This document shows positions 50,873 through 59,464 of a stretch of 64,000 bases of DNA, in pieces. Position 1 is the first letter of the stretch, and each line of letters opens with the position of its first letter. The notes beneath the pieces were generated by a model. It was not told where the DNA came from. It saw only the letters and a program-made list of their open reading frames with translations, and did not search any database. Made by a program: the position numbers and the translations under genes. Source of the DNA: Alphaproteobacteria bacterium (lineage in GTDB: Bacteria > Pseudomonadota > Alphaproteobacteria > TMED109); NCBI GenBank assembly GCA_022819905.1, contig JAJEGJ010000001.1, forward strand, positions 1-64,000, given 5' to 3'.

Positions 50873-52696
50873 GTGATCCAGGCTGTGTCCCGGAAGGAAG
50901 GCCAGCCGGACGTGACGGCCCCGGTGCCCGGTGACGCGCCGATCCCGGCGCTTCGCCGGCACGTCATGGAGGCGGTTCGACAGGTCGCCGGCACGTCGTC
51001 TGTCCCCAGCGGGGACTGGGAGTCGCTGCTGCAGCGCGCGGTGACACTGAGTCCACCGCGCGACCCCGCGCACGGGGACCTTGCCACCAACGCCAGCCTG
51101 GTCCTGGCAAAGCGTGTCGGAATGAGCCCGCGGGAATTCGCCGACCGCCTGGCACGAGCACTGCCTGGGACCGCCGGCATCGAATCTGCGGAAACTGCGG
51201 GCCCCGGTTTCGTCAACCTGCGGATCGCGCCATCGGCATGGATTCCGGCATTGCGGACGGCCGCGGCGGGCGGCGCCGACTACGGTCGTTCCGGGATGGG
51301 CGAAGCGACGCCGATCAATGTCGAATACGTGTCAGCGAACCCGACCGGGCCGCTTCACGTTGGACACGGGCGTGGCGCCGTTCTGGGAGACGCGACCGCG
51401 GCCCTCCTGGCGTTCGCGGGCTTCACGGTCACCCGGGAGTACTACATCAACGACGCTGGCGGCCAGATCGACCAGCTCGCTCGCTCGCTCCATCACCGTT
51501 ACCGCATGGCGGCCGGCGCCGAGAGCGCGCCGCCGGGGGAGGGCCTGTATCCGGGCGAGTACCTCCAGCCGGTGGCTGATGAGCTCTTTGCGATGGACAG
51601 CGGACAGATGGTTTCTGCTGCGGAGAACGTGTGGCTGGAGCAGTTCCGAAAGACCGGTGTCGGCGCGATGATGAAGTTGATCGACCGGGACCTGGAACAA
51701 CTCGGCATTCGCTTCGATGTCTTTGCGTCGGAGCGCGACCTGCGGGAGGCCGGCCGCGTCGACGATGCCGTAGGTGTCCTGGAAGAGCGAGATCTCGTCT
51801 ACACCGGAGTACCGCCCCGGCCCAAGGGTGAGGCCGGTGAGGCGTGGGAGCCTCGTCCCCAACTGCTCTTCCGAGCCAGCCGGTTCGGCGACGATGCCGA
51901 CCGCCCCCTGCGCCGAGCCAACGGTGAATGGACATATTTCGCGGGCGACCTTGCCTACCATTTTGACAAGTTCCGCCGAGGTTTCAGCGAGCAGATCAAC
52001 GTGTGGGGCGCTGACCACGGAGGTTATGCCAAGCGCGTGCGCGCAGGACTCGCTGCCCTCAGCGAGGACTCGGCCAGTCTCGACGTCAAGTTCTGTCAGC
52101 TGGTGAGGGTCACACGTGCCGGGCAACCGGTGCGGATGTCGAAGCGCGACGGCAATATCGTCACGTTGGAGTCCGTCCTTCGCGAGGTCGGTCCGGACGT
52201 GTTCCGCTTCCTTATGCTGATGCGGCGGCCGGATGCGCCGCTCGATTTTGATCTGTCGGAGGCGGTGCGCCAGTCAAAGGACAATCCGGTCTATTACGTC
52301 CAATATGCTCACGCCCGGATCTGTTCGGTGTTCCGACGGGTCCAGGACCATGAGGAACTGAGAGCTCTCGACGTCGCCTCCGAGGCTGAACCGACGTTGC
52401 TCACCGATCCCCGGGAGGTGGCACTGATGCGGGAAGTCGCGCTCTGGCCTGAACAGGTCGAAGCGGCAGCGCGCGCCCGCGAACCTCACCGCATCGCATT
52501 CCAGCTGTCGGAGCTAGCGGCCCGGTACCACGAGCTCTGGACGGCCGGGGCCCGTGGCGAACCGACCTTGCGGACACTGATCCCCGGGGACCGGCCGCGG
52601 ACCGCGGCGCGTCTGCTGCTGGCGGATGCGGTGCGGGCGGTGTTGCGCGCCGGCCTGTCGATTCTGGGCGTGACCCCGGTGGAGGAGATGCGATGA
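50873..52696 (+). CDS. argS: Arginyl-tRNA synthetase
   Basis: A 607-aa class I synthetase. NPTGPLHVGHGRG holds the HIGH-like motif (HVGH), VRMSKRDGN the KMSKS-like motif, and the C-terminal DALRA-type anticodon domain starts near residue 490 (DNPVYYVQYAHARI). GTG at 50873 is preferred because GGGAG lies 5 nt upstream; the open frame further left overlaps the aldolase gene. It overlaps the SPOR gene by 4 bp. The order argS-SPOR-nagZ-scpA-scpB is typical of alphaproteobacteria. Confidence 0.95.
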   Translation: MIQAVSRKEGQPDVTAPVPGDAPIPALRRHVMEAVRQVAGTSSVPSGDWESLLQRAVTLSPPRDPAHGDLATNASLVLAKRVGMSPREFADRLARALPGTAGIESAETAGPGFVNLRIAPSAWIPALRTAAAGGADYGRSGMGEATPINVEYVSANPTGPLHVGHGRGAVLGDATAALLAFAGFTVTREYYINDAGGQIDQLARSLHHRYRMAAGAESAPPGEGLYPGEYLQPVADELFAMDSGQMVSAAENVWLEQFRKTGVGAMMKLIDRDLEQLGIRFDVFASERDLREAGRVDDAVGVLEERDLVYTGVPPRPKGEAGEAWEPRPQLLFRASRFGDDADRPLRRANGEWTYFAGDLAYHFDKFRRGFSEQINVWGADHGGYAKRVRAGLAALSEDSASLDVKFCQLVRVTRAGQPVRMSKRDGNIVTLESVLREVGPDVFRFLMLMRRPDAPLDFDLSEAVRQSKDNPVYYVQYAHARICSVFRRVQDHEELRALDVASEAEPTLLTDPREVALMREVALWPEQVEAAARAREPHRIAFQLSELAARYHELWTAGARGEPTLRTLIPGDRPRTAARLLLADAVRAVLRAGLSILGVTPVEEMR

Positions 52697-53385
52697 ACCG
52701 GGTAGCCGGATTGGTGGTGGCCGCCGTGCTCGTCGGCGGCTTCGGAATCGGTGCCTGGATGTACTTCGAGGGCTACTTCGGGACCGGTGATCGGGACACC
52801 GAATCCGTCCCCGTGGTGGAGCCGTTGCCGGAACCGATCCGCCAACGCCCGGAGGACCCGGGCGGGTACCAGGCCGATTCCCGCGGCAGCGCCCTGCTGG
52901 AGGGTACGGAACCGGATGCCGGTCCGGAACGGCTGCTGCCAAGTTTCGAGGAACCGGTGGCCCGGCCCCGGGTGGAGCCTGCCGAGCCGCCCCCCGAGGC
53001 CGTGCCGGACGCGGAAGCGGCCGCGGCCCAGGACGTTGCGGAAGAACCTGCGGCTCTGGAAGCAGCGGAAGAGCCTGCGATGGCTGCCGAGGAGCGGCCG
53101 AAACTCCCCGAGCCCCGTCATCCCCGCAGTGCATGGAAAGCGTCGGTGCAGTTGCTGGCGATCCGTTCGCGCGACCGCGCCGTCGTGGAGGCGCAGCGCT
53201 TGCTCGCCGCCCATCCCGACGTCTTCGGCAACCTCGATTTCCGCGTGCGGGAGTTCAAGGTGTCGGAACAGGAGCGGGTGCAGCGCCTGCAGGCTGGCCC
53301 CTTCGAGACCAGGAAAGACGCAGGCGAGGTCTGCAACCGGCTGGAGAAACGGGGCGTTCCCTGTTTCGTCGCCAAGGGGCAGTGA
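52693..53385 (+). CDS. SPOR-domain membrane-anchored protein
   Basis: At 230 aa: one N-terminal transmembrane anchor (VAGLVVAAVLVGGFGIGAWMYF), a long Pro/Glu/Ala-rich periplasmic linker (about 30-140), and a C-terminal SPOR domain (WKASVQLLAIRSRDRAVVEA ... RLQAGPFETRKDAGEVCNRL). SPOR domains bind denuded septal peptidoglycan, so a role at the division site is likely. ATGA overlap with argS and GTGA overlap with nagZ. Confidence 0.88.
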   Translation: MNRVAGLVVAAVLVGGFGIGAWMYFEGYFGTGDRDTESVPVVEPLPEPIRQRPEDPGGYQADSRGSALLEGTEPDAGPERLLPSFEEPVARPRVEPAEPPPEAVPDAEAAAAQDVAEEPAALEAAEEPAMAAEERPKLPEPRHPRSAWKASVQLLAIRSRDRAVVEAQRLLAAHPDVFGNLDFRVREFKVSEQERVQRLQAGPFETRKDAGEVCNRLEKRGVPCFVAKGQ

Positions 53386-54395
53386 CCCTTCCGGTCATTT
53401 TCGGCATTGCCGGACCGGAACTTCGCCCTGAAGAGCAAGCGTTATTCAGCGAATTCACTCCGTTCGGCTTCATTCTGTTCGCCCGAAACCTGGACACCCC
53501 CACGCAAACGGTCGGGCTGGTCAATGCGCTCCGGGAGGCGGCCGGAGCTGAAGCGCCGGTCCTGATCGACCAGGAGGGTGGCCGCGTGCAGCGGTTTGGC
53601 CCGCCCCACGCGCCCGCCTATCCGCCGGCTGCCGCGTACGGGCAACTGGCGGCGAGCGATCTCGGTCAGGCGGGCGACACGGTGCGGATCGGGCATGCCC
53701 TGCTGGGCCGCGATCTCGCAAGTCTCGGGATCGATGTGAACTGTGCGCCGGTGCTCGACCTGGCAATGGAAGAAGGCCATGCTGTCATCGGGGATCGCGC
53801 CTTTGCCGGCGATCCCGGCATCGTGGCGGCGCTTGGTCGAGCGGCCATGGACGGGCTGGGGCGCGCGGGTGTGCTCCCGGTCGTCAAGCACATACCCGGC
53901 CATGGCCGCGCCAGGGCCGACAGCCACGAGCAGCTGCCAGTGGTCGAGACTCCGCGACAGGTTCTTGAGGCGACTGATTTCGTCCCGTTCCGCGTGCTTC
54001 GCGATGCGCCGGTCGCCATGACGGCGCACGTGGTCTATGCGGCGCTTGATGCCGATCTGCCCGTTACCGTTTCGCCCAAGGGAATCCGCGAATTCGTGCG
54101 CGGCCGCATCGGCTTTGAGGGCCTGTTGCTGTCGGACGATCTTTGCATGGGAGCGCTTGTCGGCGCGATGGAGCACCGGGCGTGTGCCGCGCTCGCGGCC
54201 GGCTGCGACGTCGTCCTGCACTGCAACGGGAATTTCAACGAAATGACCGCCGTCGCGCGGGCGGTCCCTGCCATGACTGACGAGGCCTCGGCGCGCTGGC
54301 GCACGGCACTGGCTTGGCTGGCGGCGCGCCGGGCGCCGGAACAGGTCCGCAGGCTCGAGTATCGCACCTTCCGCGAGCGTCTTCCGCATGGTTGA
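53382..54395 (+). CDS. nagZ: Beta-N-acetylhexosaminidase (GH3)
   Basis: A 337-aa cytoplasmic enzyme of peptidoglycan recycling. KHIPGHGRARADSHEQLP is the NagZ acid/base signature, and the nucleophile Asp is in LLSDDLCMGAL. QEGGRVQRF is the substrate loop. The GTG at 53382 overlaps the SPOR stop (GTGA), which fixes the start; the open frame further left is a shadow of the SPOR gene. It overlaps the next gene by 8 bp. Confidence 0.92.
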   Translation: MTLPVIFGIAGPELRPEEQALFSEFTPFGFILFARNLDTPTQTVGLVNALREAAGAEAPVLIDQEGGRVQRFGPPHAPAYPPAAAYGQLAASDLGQAGDTVRIGHALLGRDLASLGIDVNCAPVLDLAMEEGHAVIGDRAFAGDPGIVAALGRAAMDGLGRAGVLPVVKHIPGHGRARADSHEQLPVVETPRQVLEATDFVPFRVLRDAPVAMTAHVVYAALDADLPVTVSPKGIREFVRGRIGFEGLLLSDDLCMGALVGAMEHRACAALAAGCDVVLHCNGNFNEMTAVARAVPAMTDEASARWRTALAWLAARRAPEQVRRLEYRTFRERLPHG

Positions 54396-55074
54396 TCAGG
54401 CCGGTGCCATCGCCTACACGCTCTCGGTATGGGCACTGCCGGCGCTGACGGCGATCACGCTCCACGAGGCGGCGCACGGCTACGTCGCGGAACAGTTCGG
54501 CGACGACACGGCGCGTCAGGCAGGCCGGGTGAGCCTCAATCCCCTGCGCCACGTCGATCCGGTAGGGACGGTCCTGCTGCCGCTCGTGCTCTTGTTGATC
54601 TCGCCGCTAGTGTTCGGTTACGCGAAGCCGGTACCGGTGCGTTTCTTCCGCCTGAACCCGAGGCGGATCGGGATCGCGGTGGTGGCGCTGGCGGGGCCGG
54701 GCATGAACCTCGCGCTCGCGTTGCTGGCGGCGCTTCTGCTGCACCTGGTTCCGAGCGTTCCGGTCGGTGGTGGCTGGGTTGCCGACAATCTGGTGAATGC
54801 GCTCTGGATCAACGTGCTCCTGGCGCTCCTCAATCTGCTCCCGGTGCTGCCGCTGGACGGTGGGCGCGTGCTGTACGCCGCGCTGCCGCCCGGGTGGGCG
54901 CGTCGCTGGTCCACGACCGAGCGCTACGGGTTCCCGGTGCTGCTCGCGGGGTTGGTGCTGGTGCCACTTGCGGCATCCGCACTGGGAGCCGAACTTCCCA
55001 TATTTCGGTGGATTCTTGGCGAACCGGCCCAATATGTGGTATCTATCATCATTCGCATGGTGGGGCTTACGTGA
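54388..55074 (+). CDS. Site-2 protease family (M50B) membrane metalloprotease
   Basis: A 228-aa polytopic membrane protein. Zinc motif HEAAH (H26, E27, H30) lies in the first helix and NLLPVLPLDGGRVLY supplies the third ligand. ALAGPGMNLALALLAALLLH is the usual helix. No PDZ domain, so it belongs to the small group of S2P homologues often found before scpA. It overlaps nagZ by 8 bp and scpA by 4 bp (GTGA). Confidence 0.9.
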   Translation: MVDQAGAIAYTLSVWALPALTAITLHEAAHGYVAEQFGDDTARQAGRVSLNPLRHVDPVGTVLLPLVLLLISPLVFGYAKPVPVRFFRLNPRRIGIAVVALAGPGMNLALALLAALLLHLVPSVPVGGGWVADNLVNALWINVLLALLNLLPVLPLDGGRVLYAALPPGWARRWSTTERYGFPVLLAGLVLVPLAASALGAELPIFRWILGEPAQYVVSIIIRMVGLT

Positions 55075-55874
55075 ACGCTCCCGTTCTCGAGTTTGAAGAG
55101 GATCCGCCGCAGCACCGGGCGGCTCCGGACGCATTCTTCCTGTCGTTGGACGCGTACGAGGGGCCGATCGACCTGCTGCTCACGCTCGCGCGCCGCCAGA
55201 AGGTGGATCTGGCCGAAATCTCAATTCTCGAGCTCGCGGAGCAGTATCTCGCCTTCGTCGAAGGGGCGCGCCGCCTCAATCTTGAAGTCGCTGCCGGTCA
55301 TCTGGTGACGGCGGCGTGGTTGGCCTACATGAAGTCGCGGTTGCTGCTTCCCGAATCGGAGGAAGAGGAACTGGCCGGAGAGGAGCTGGCGGAGGCGCTG
55401 CGGTTTCGCATCGTCCGTTTGGACGCCATGCGCCGGCACGGCGAGCTTCTGTTTCGACGGCCGCTTCTCGGACGGGATCGCCATGCCCGCGGTGAGACGC
55501 AGCCGCGCGCCGAGAAGGTAGAGACCGCGGTCGATGCGACGTTCCACGACCTGATCGTCGCCTATGCGGGCATCTGCCGCCGCCGCCAGCCGCCGGCACT
55601 CGCCGTTCGTCCCAAACGCCTCTATTCGGTCAAGACCGCGACCGGCTGGATTCGGAATCGCCTTGGCGGTCTGCAGCAATGGGCGACGCTTGCCGGTTTC
55701 CTGCCGCGCGATGATCCGTCGCCGGTCCGCCGGTCGGCGTATGCCTCGGTGTTTGTGGCCAGCCTGGAACTCGTTCGAGGAGGCGAACTGGACATGCGGC
55801 AAACGCGGCCGTTCGGCCCTGTCCTGGTGCGCTCGCGAACCGGCCCCAATGGAGATCCGGCTCATGCCGCATGA
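55071..55874 (+). CDS. scpA: Segregation and condensation protein A
   Basis: A 267-aa kleisin subunit of the SMC-ScpAB condensin. The N-terminal YEGPIDLLLTLARRQKVDLAEISI and AEQYLAF regions bind SMC; AAWLAYMKSRLLLPE follows. The C-terminal winged helix is less conserved. The GTG at 55071 overlaps the protease stop, which settles the start against a much longer frame in the protease gene. The smc gene is not in the window. Confidence 0.93.
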   Translation: MNAPVLEFEEDPPQHRAAPDAFFLSLDAYEGPIDLLLTLARRQKVDLAEISILELAEQYLAFVEGARRLNLEVAAGHLVTAAWLAYMKSRLLLPESEEEELAGEELAEALRFRIVRLDAMRRHGELLFRRPLLGRDRHARGETQPRAEKVETAVDATFHDLIVAYAGICRRRQPPALAVRPKRLYSVKTATGWIRNRLGGLQQWATLAGFLPRDDPSPVRRSAYASVFVASLELVRGGELDMRQTRPFGPVLVRSRTGPNGDPAHAA

Positions 55875-56601
55875 ATCCCTGGAAGTCCTGACTCGGGGCG
55901 GTTCGACCGAGCCGCAATCCGGCGTCGAGGTGCCCGGGCCGGCATCCCGCGGCATGCCGTGCCCCGTTGACGCTGCTCCGGCGGTGGAGCCCTGCAAAGT
56001 CGATCCGGCGACGTTTGACGCATGCCGCGTGACGGAGGCGCTGCTCTTCGCGAGCGCGGCCCCCGTCCGGACCGGCGAGATCGCCCGCGTGCTGCCCGAA
56101 GGCACGGCGGTCCTGGACGTTCTGACTGCCTTGCGGGAGCAGTACAGGGGGCGCGGCGTGGAGCTCGCGAAGGTCGGAAACGCCTGGGCGTTCCGAACGG
56201 CAAGCGACATTGCCGACCGGCTGACCGTCGAAAAGGTCCGGCGGCGGAAACTGTCCCGCGCCGGACTGGAGACACTGGCAATCGTCGCCTACCACGCCCC
56301 GGTCACGCGGGCCGAAATCGAGGAAATTCGCGGTGTGTCGGTCAGCCCGGGGACCCTCGACATCCTGTTCGAGGAAGGCTGGATCGAACCGCGGGGGCGA
56401 AAACAGGTGCCCGGTCGTCCGACGACATGGCAAACGACCCCGGCCTTCCTCGACCACTTCGGCCTCGAATCCCGGAACGACTTGCCGGGCCTTCGTGATC
56501 TCCAGAAGGCCGGCCTGCTAACCCCGACTGGGGGCTCGATCGTGGCGCCGGCCGACGACCGTCACGACGCGGACACCGCGGCCTTGACGAACACGGCCTA
56601 G
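55864..56601 (+). CDS. scpB: Segregation and condensation protein B
   Basis: At 245 aa: paired winged-helix protein. VTEALLFASAAPVRTGEIARVL begins the first winged helix; LSRAGLETLAIVAYHAPVTRAEIEEIRGV is the strongly conserved second one. The first 45 residues are a disordered extension. The ATG at 55864 overlaps scpA by 11 bp. The tatABC genes that often follow in related genomes are absent; a convergent CCA transferase follows instead. Confidence 0.93.
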   Translation: MPHESLEVLTRGGSTEPQSGVEVPGPASRGMPCPVDAAPAVEPCKVDPATFDACRVTEALLFASAAPVRTGEIARVLPEGTAVLDVLTALREQYRGRGVELAKVGNAWAFRTASDIADRLTVEKVRRRKLSRAGLETLAIVAYHAPVTRAEIEEIRGVSVSPGTLDILFEEGWIEPRGRKQVPGRPTTWQTTPAFLDHFGLESRNDLPGLRDLQKAGLLTPTGGSIVAPADDRHDADTAALTNTA

Positions 56602-56654
56602 CCCTCGCTTCGGCCGGCGGCGATGCCCCGGGGCACGGGGGCGCGGTAGACGGG

Positions 56655-57944
56655 CTAGCCGGCCAGCCGTCGGAGTTCCTCGAGACAGCAGTCCCGGCCG
56701 GGCGTGAAGTCGCCGTCCGCCCACCACGCTTCGACGGCGCGGAGCAGGGCCCGGCGCCTCGGACCTGCGGGTACGCCGAGCCGGACGACGTCGTCGCCGC
56801 CCAGCGGGAAGACCGGCCGCGTCCACGTCTGCATCTCCCGGGCAAGGCGGCGGACGACGTTCGGCGCGGGTGTCCCGGTCCGGGCAGCGCCCAGCAGCAG
56901 GCGATCGAGGGCCCGAGGGCTGCCACCCGCTTCCCAGACGTGCCGTCTGGCCTCGGGCCGGGTTCTCGCCGGTGACCCGGCGACGGCGCTGGCACGCAGG
57001 CGTCGGGACTCGGTCCTGGTGAGTCGAAGGCGAGCTTCGGCTGTCTTGGCTCCCGGCACCGTGTCGACGAGTGCGCAGAGTCGCCGTCCCGGATCGTTGA
57101 GACCGAGCCATCCTTCGAGATGCACCAGCCGACCCAGGGTCTGGAGCCGCCGCCTCGCGGCCCGGGAGGCCGGATTGCTCCAGTTGCCCACCACCCGCTG
57201 GAGGGTACCGGTCGCGGCCATCGCCTCCACGGCCGGAACCGGTTGCTCAGCGGCCAGCAGCCGCAGCAGTTCTGCCCTGATCCGTTCGCCGGACACGAGC
57301 CTCAGACCGGGGAGCGACTTGGCGATCGCATTGAGATTCACGCGATCGTGCGCGCATCCGCCGAACCACGCGAACATGCGAAAGTACCGAAGGATGCGGA
57401 GATAGTCCTCGTGAATTCGGTGTGCCGCGGTACCGATGAAACGCACGTGGCCGCGTGCCAGATCCCGGAGCCCGAGATCGCTGACCCCGAACACACGGAG
57501 ATCGGAGCCGGCGTACAGCGCGTTGATGGTGAAATCGCGGCGCTCCGCATCGGCGATCCAGTCGTCCGAGAAGGCTACCTCGGCGGCTCGCCCGAAGGTC
57601 CGGACATCGCGGCGCAAGGTCGTGACCTCCACGGAACCGGGCTCGTCGCGCGGCGGCAGCGCCGTGATGGTGCCGTGCGCGATGCCGGTGGCGACCGTCC
57701 GTACTCCCGCCTGGCGAAGGCGGCGGCGGACCTCGTCCGGAGGATGCACCGTGGCGACGTCGACATCGAGGGTGTCGCGCGGCGGCGTGAGCAAGGCGTC
57801 ACGGACGCAACCCCCGACGAACAGCGCCCCCGGTCGGGTCTCGGGCGTGTTGAGCAGCGCCATTACCTTCGCGACCAGGGGACGTTTCGGCCACGCGGGT
57901 GGGGTCGTGATCCGACCGATCACCTGCAGGGAGCGGGCTGTCAA
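56655..57944 (-). CDS. CCA tRNA nucleotidyltransferase/poly(A) polymerase family protein
   Basis: A class II nucleotidyltransferase. FVGGCVRDALL and DTLDVDVATVHPPDEV hold the metal aspartates; RRDFTINALYAGSDLRVFG is the neck motif; EDYLRILRYFRMFAWFG is the template-binding motif. It probably adds or repairs tRNA CCA ends, although the tRNA gene here encodes CCA. The start is uncertain: a TTG at 57944 overlaps the DUF6111 stop (TTGA), while a GTG at 57923 would remove seven residues. The final 200 residues are less conserved and arginine-rich. Confidence 0.87.
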   Translation of the reverse strand: MTARSLQVIGRITTPPAWPKRPLVAKVMALLNTPETRPGALFVGGCVRDALLTPPRDTLDVDVATVHPPDEVRRRLRQAGVRTVATGIAHGTITALPPRDEPGSVEVTTLRRDVRTFGRAAEVAFSDDWIADAERRDFTINALYAGSDLRVFGVSDLGLRDLARGHVRFIGTAAHRIHEDYLRILRYFRMFAWFGGCAHDRVNLNAIAKSLPGLRLVSGERIRAELLRLLAAEQPVPAVEAMAATGTLQRVVGNWSNPASRAARRRLQTLGRLVHLEGWLGLNDPGRRLCALVDTVPGAKTAEARLRLTRTESRRLRASAVAGSPARTRPEARRHVWEAGGSPRALDRLLLGAARTGTPAPNVVRRLAREMQTWTRPVFPLGGDDVVRLGVPAGPRRRALLRAVEAWWADGDFTPGRDCCLEELRRLAG

Positions 57945-58219
57945 GGTTCGACGTGACCCGGAATGACGCGGCCGTCCTCGTATTTTGGCGGTACGTAGGT
58001 CCCCTCCGGCGAAGCGCCGGTCGAGAACCGGAAGAAGGCGAGGCCCAAGGCCAGTACCAGCAAACCGGACAGCGCGATCCAGCCCCACGGAGCCTCGCGC
58101 CAGCTCGGCGCCTTCTCGCCTGTCTTGCCGGCGCGCCGGCGGGCGAGGAAGTACCAAACTGCGAACAGGATGATCGGTACCAGGAACGGAAGGATGCGTA
58201 CTAGGAGGGTCCGGATCAC
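57941..58219 (-). CDS. DUF6111-type small membrane protein
   Basis: A 92-aa protein with two transmembrane helices (ILPFLVPIILFAVWYFLA and WIALSGLLVLALGLAFFRF) separated by a basic loop, and a conserved tail YVPPKYEDGRVIPG. This matches the DUF6111 proteins found between the NUDIX and CCA-transferase genes in alphaproteobacteria. The GTG start overlaps the NUDIX stop (GTGA). Function unknown. Confidence 0.82.
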   Translation of the reverse strand: MIRTLLVRILPFLVPIILFAVWYFLARRRAGKTGEKAPSWREAPWGWIALSGLLVLALGLAFFRFSTGASPEGTYVPPKYEDGRVIPGHVEP

Positions 58220-58845
58220 GGGAGCTGCGTCCTCTCGAACAGGTTCACCACCATCCGCGCTGTCGCCCCCCAAATGCGGTGCTCCCGCCACCGAATGTCG
58301 TAGAAGCGGAACGTGCCGTAAGTGGTTTCTCGGGTGGCTTCGGTGTGGTTATCCGGGTTCAGCAGGTAGGCGAGGGGCACTTCGAATGCATCCGCCACCT
58401 CGCGCGTCGCGAGGGTCAGCGTGAAGCCCGGCGTGATTCGCCCCACCACGGGCATCACCGCGTAACCGGTGCCGGTGATGCACGTGTCCAGGCGCCCGAT
58501 GATCTCGACATGCCGACGGAGGAGGCCGATCTCTTCCTCCGTTTCCCGCAGCGCGCAGGCTACGGCATCGGCGTCATCGGGTTCGACGACCCCGCCCGAG
58601 AAGCTCACCTGCGATGGGTGCCTCGGAAGGTCGTCGGCGCGCCTGGTCAGCAGAATGGTCGGGCCCGCCGGCCGGTTCACCAGGCCCACCAGGACTGCCG
58701 CCGGAACAAGGTTCTCAAGCAGCGAATCGGGCAGCTGCACGTCACCGATGACCGCCGGGATGCTTCGTGCCGGCAACGCGCGTTGCAGGCGAGTCTCGAT
58801 CTCTTCGATGGCGGTAGCCTGATCAATGGAGGGTTTCGGTCGCAC
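58216..58845 (-). CDS. NUDIX hydrolase, CoA pyrophosphatase type
   Basis: A 209-aa NUDIX enzyme. LPRHPSQVSFSGG directly before the Nudix box is the coenzyme A diphosphatase signature; the box runs from G84 to about residue 107 with catalytic REtEEE at 100-105. It would split CoA and acyl-CoA to phosphopantetheine and 3',5'-ADP. It starts at a GTG (58845) and overlaps the DUF6111 gene by 4 bp. Confidence 0.9.
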   Translation of the reverse strand: MRPKPSIDQATAIEEIETRLQRALPARSIPAVIGDVQLPDSLLENLVPAAVLVGLVNRPAGPTILLTRRADDLPRHPSQVSFSGGVVEPDDADAVACALRETEEEIGLLRRHVEIIGRLDTCITGTGYAVMPVVGRITPGFTLTLATREVADAFEVPLAYLLNPDNHTEATRETTYGTFRFYDIRWREHRIWGATARMVVNLFERTQLP

Positions 58846-59023
58846 AGTGTTTGCGTGGCAATGATGACCATGGGGCGTGTCGCGTGGCAGATGATCATAG
58901 TGGGATCACCGGGATATCCGACCACATTGTGGACGGAGAGCGTCGCGCGGCCCGATAGGGTCGGATAGATTCACAGCCAAGGCAGTCGATCGGGTAATGC
59001 CGCGTCGACGGGAGGCCCTGCCC

Positions 59024-59308
59024 ATGAGACGCACGATCGGTCGGACCGCGCTGGTCCTGGGAGGCGCGGCCTTCATCGCGGCCCTGCTGGGCCTCGGGCC
59101 CTCGATTGCCCGCCTGTGGTCGCAACTGCATGCGAACAGCCTGGTGGGGCTCCAGGGGTTCGTGGATCGAACGCTGGACCCCGATCCGGGGAACCCGACC
59201 GTCTGGTTCGATCAGGTTCTCCCCATCTTGGCGAGCAGCGTGTTCTACGGGGTCGCGGTCGTCCTCGTCGCAATCGGATTGGGGATCCTGTTGACGGGCC
59301 GATCGTAG
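59024..59308 (+). CDS. Small membrane protein with two transmembrane helices
   Basis: A 94-aa protein with a basic N-terminus. The two helices are TALVLGGAAFIAALLGLGPS and ILASSVFYGVAVVLVAIGLGILL, and a polar loop rich in Asp and Pro lies between them. GGGAGG lies 9 nt upstream of the ATG at 59024. I do not recognise the family. It is divergent from the NUDIX operon and followed by a hairpin. Confidence 0.6.
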   Translation: MRRTIGRTALVLGGAAFIAALLGLGPSIARLWSQLHANSLVGLQGFVDRTLDPDPGNPTVWFDQVLPILASSVFYGVAVVLVAIGLGILLTGRS

Positions 59309-59346
59309 GCGCTGGACCGGTCGGCCGCCTTCACGCGTGCTCCGCT

Positions 59347-59365
59347 GCCCGGCCTGGTGCCGGGC
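59347..59365. terminator. Hairpin between convergent genes
   Basis: GCCCGGC-CTGGT-GCCGGGC: perfect 7-bp GC stem and 5-nt loop, 39 bp after the small membrane gene and 100 bp after the end of the amidase. There is no U-run. Confidence 0.4.
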
Positions 59366-59464
59366 GACCCCCGCGCCGCCGCGCGCCCGGCCGTCAACTT
59401 GCTTCTGCGTTGGAAACGTACGGGCACTGAGGGGTGGCCGCGGCCAATCGCCGGCGGCCGCGGA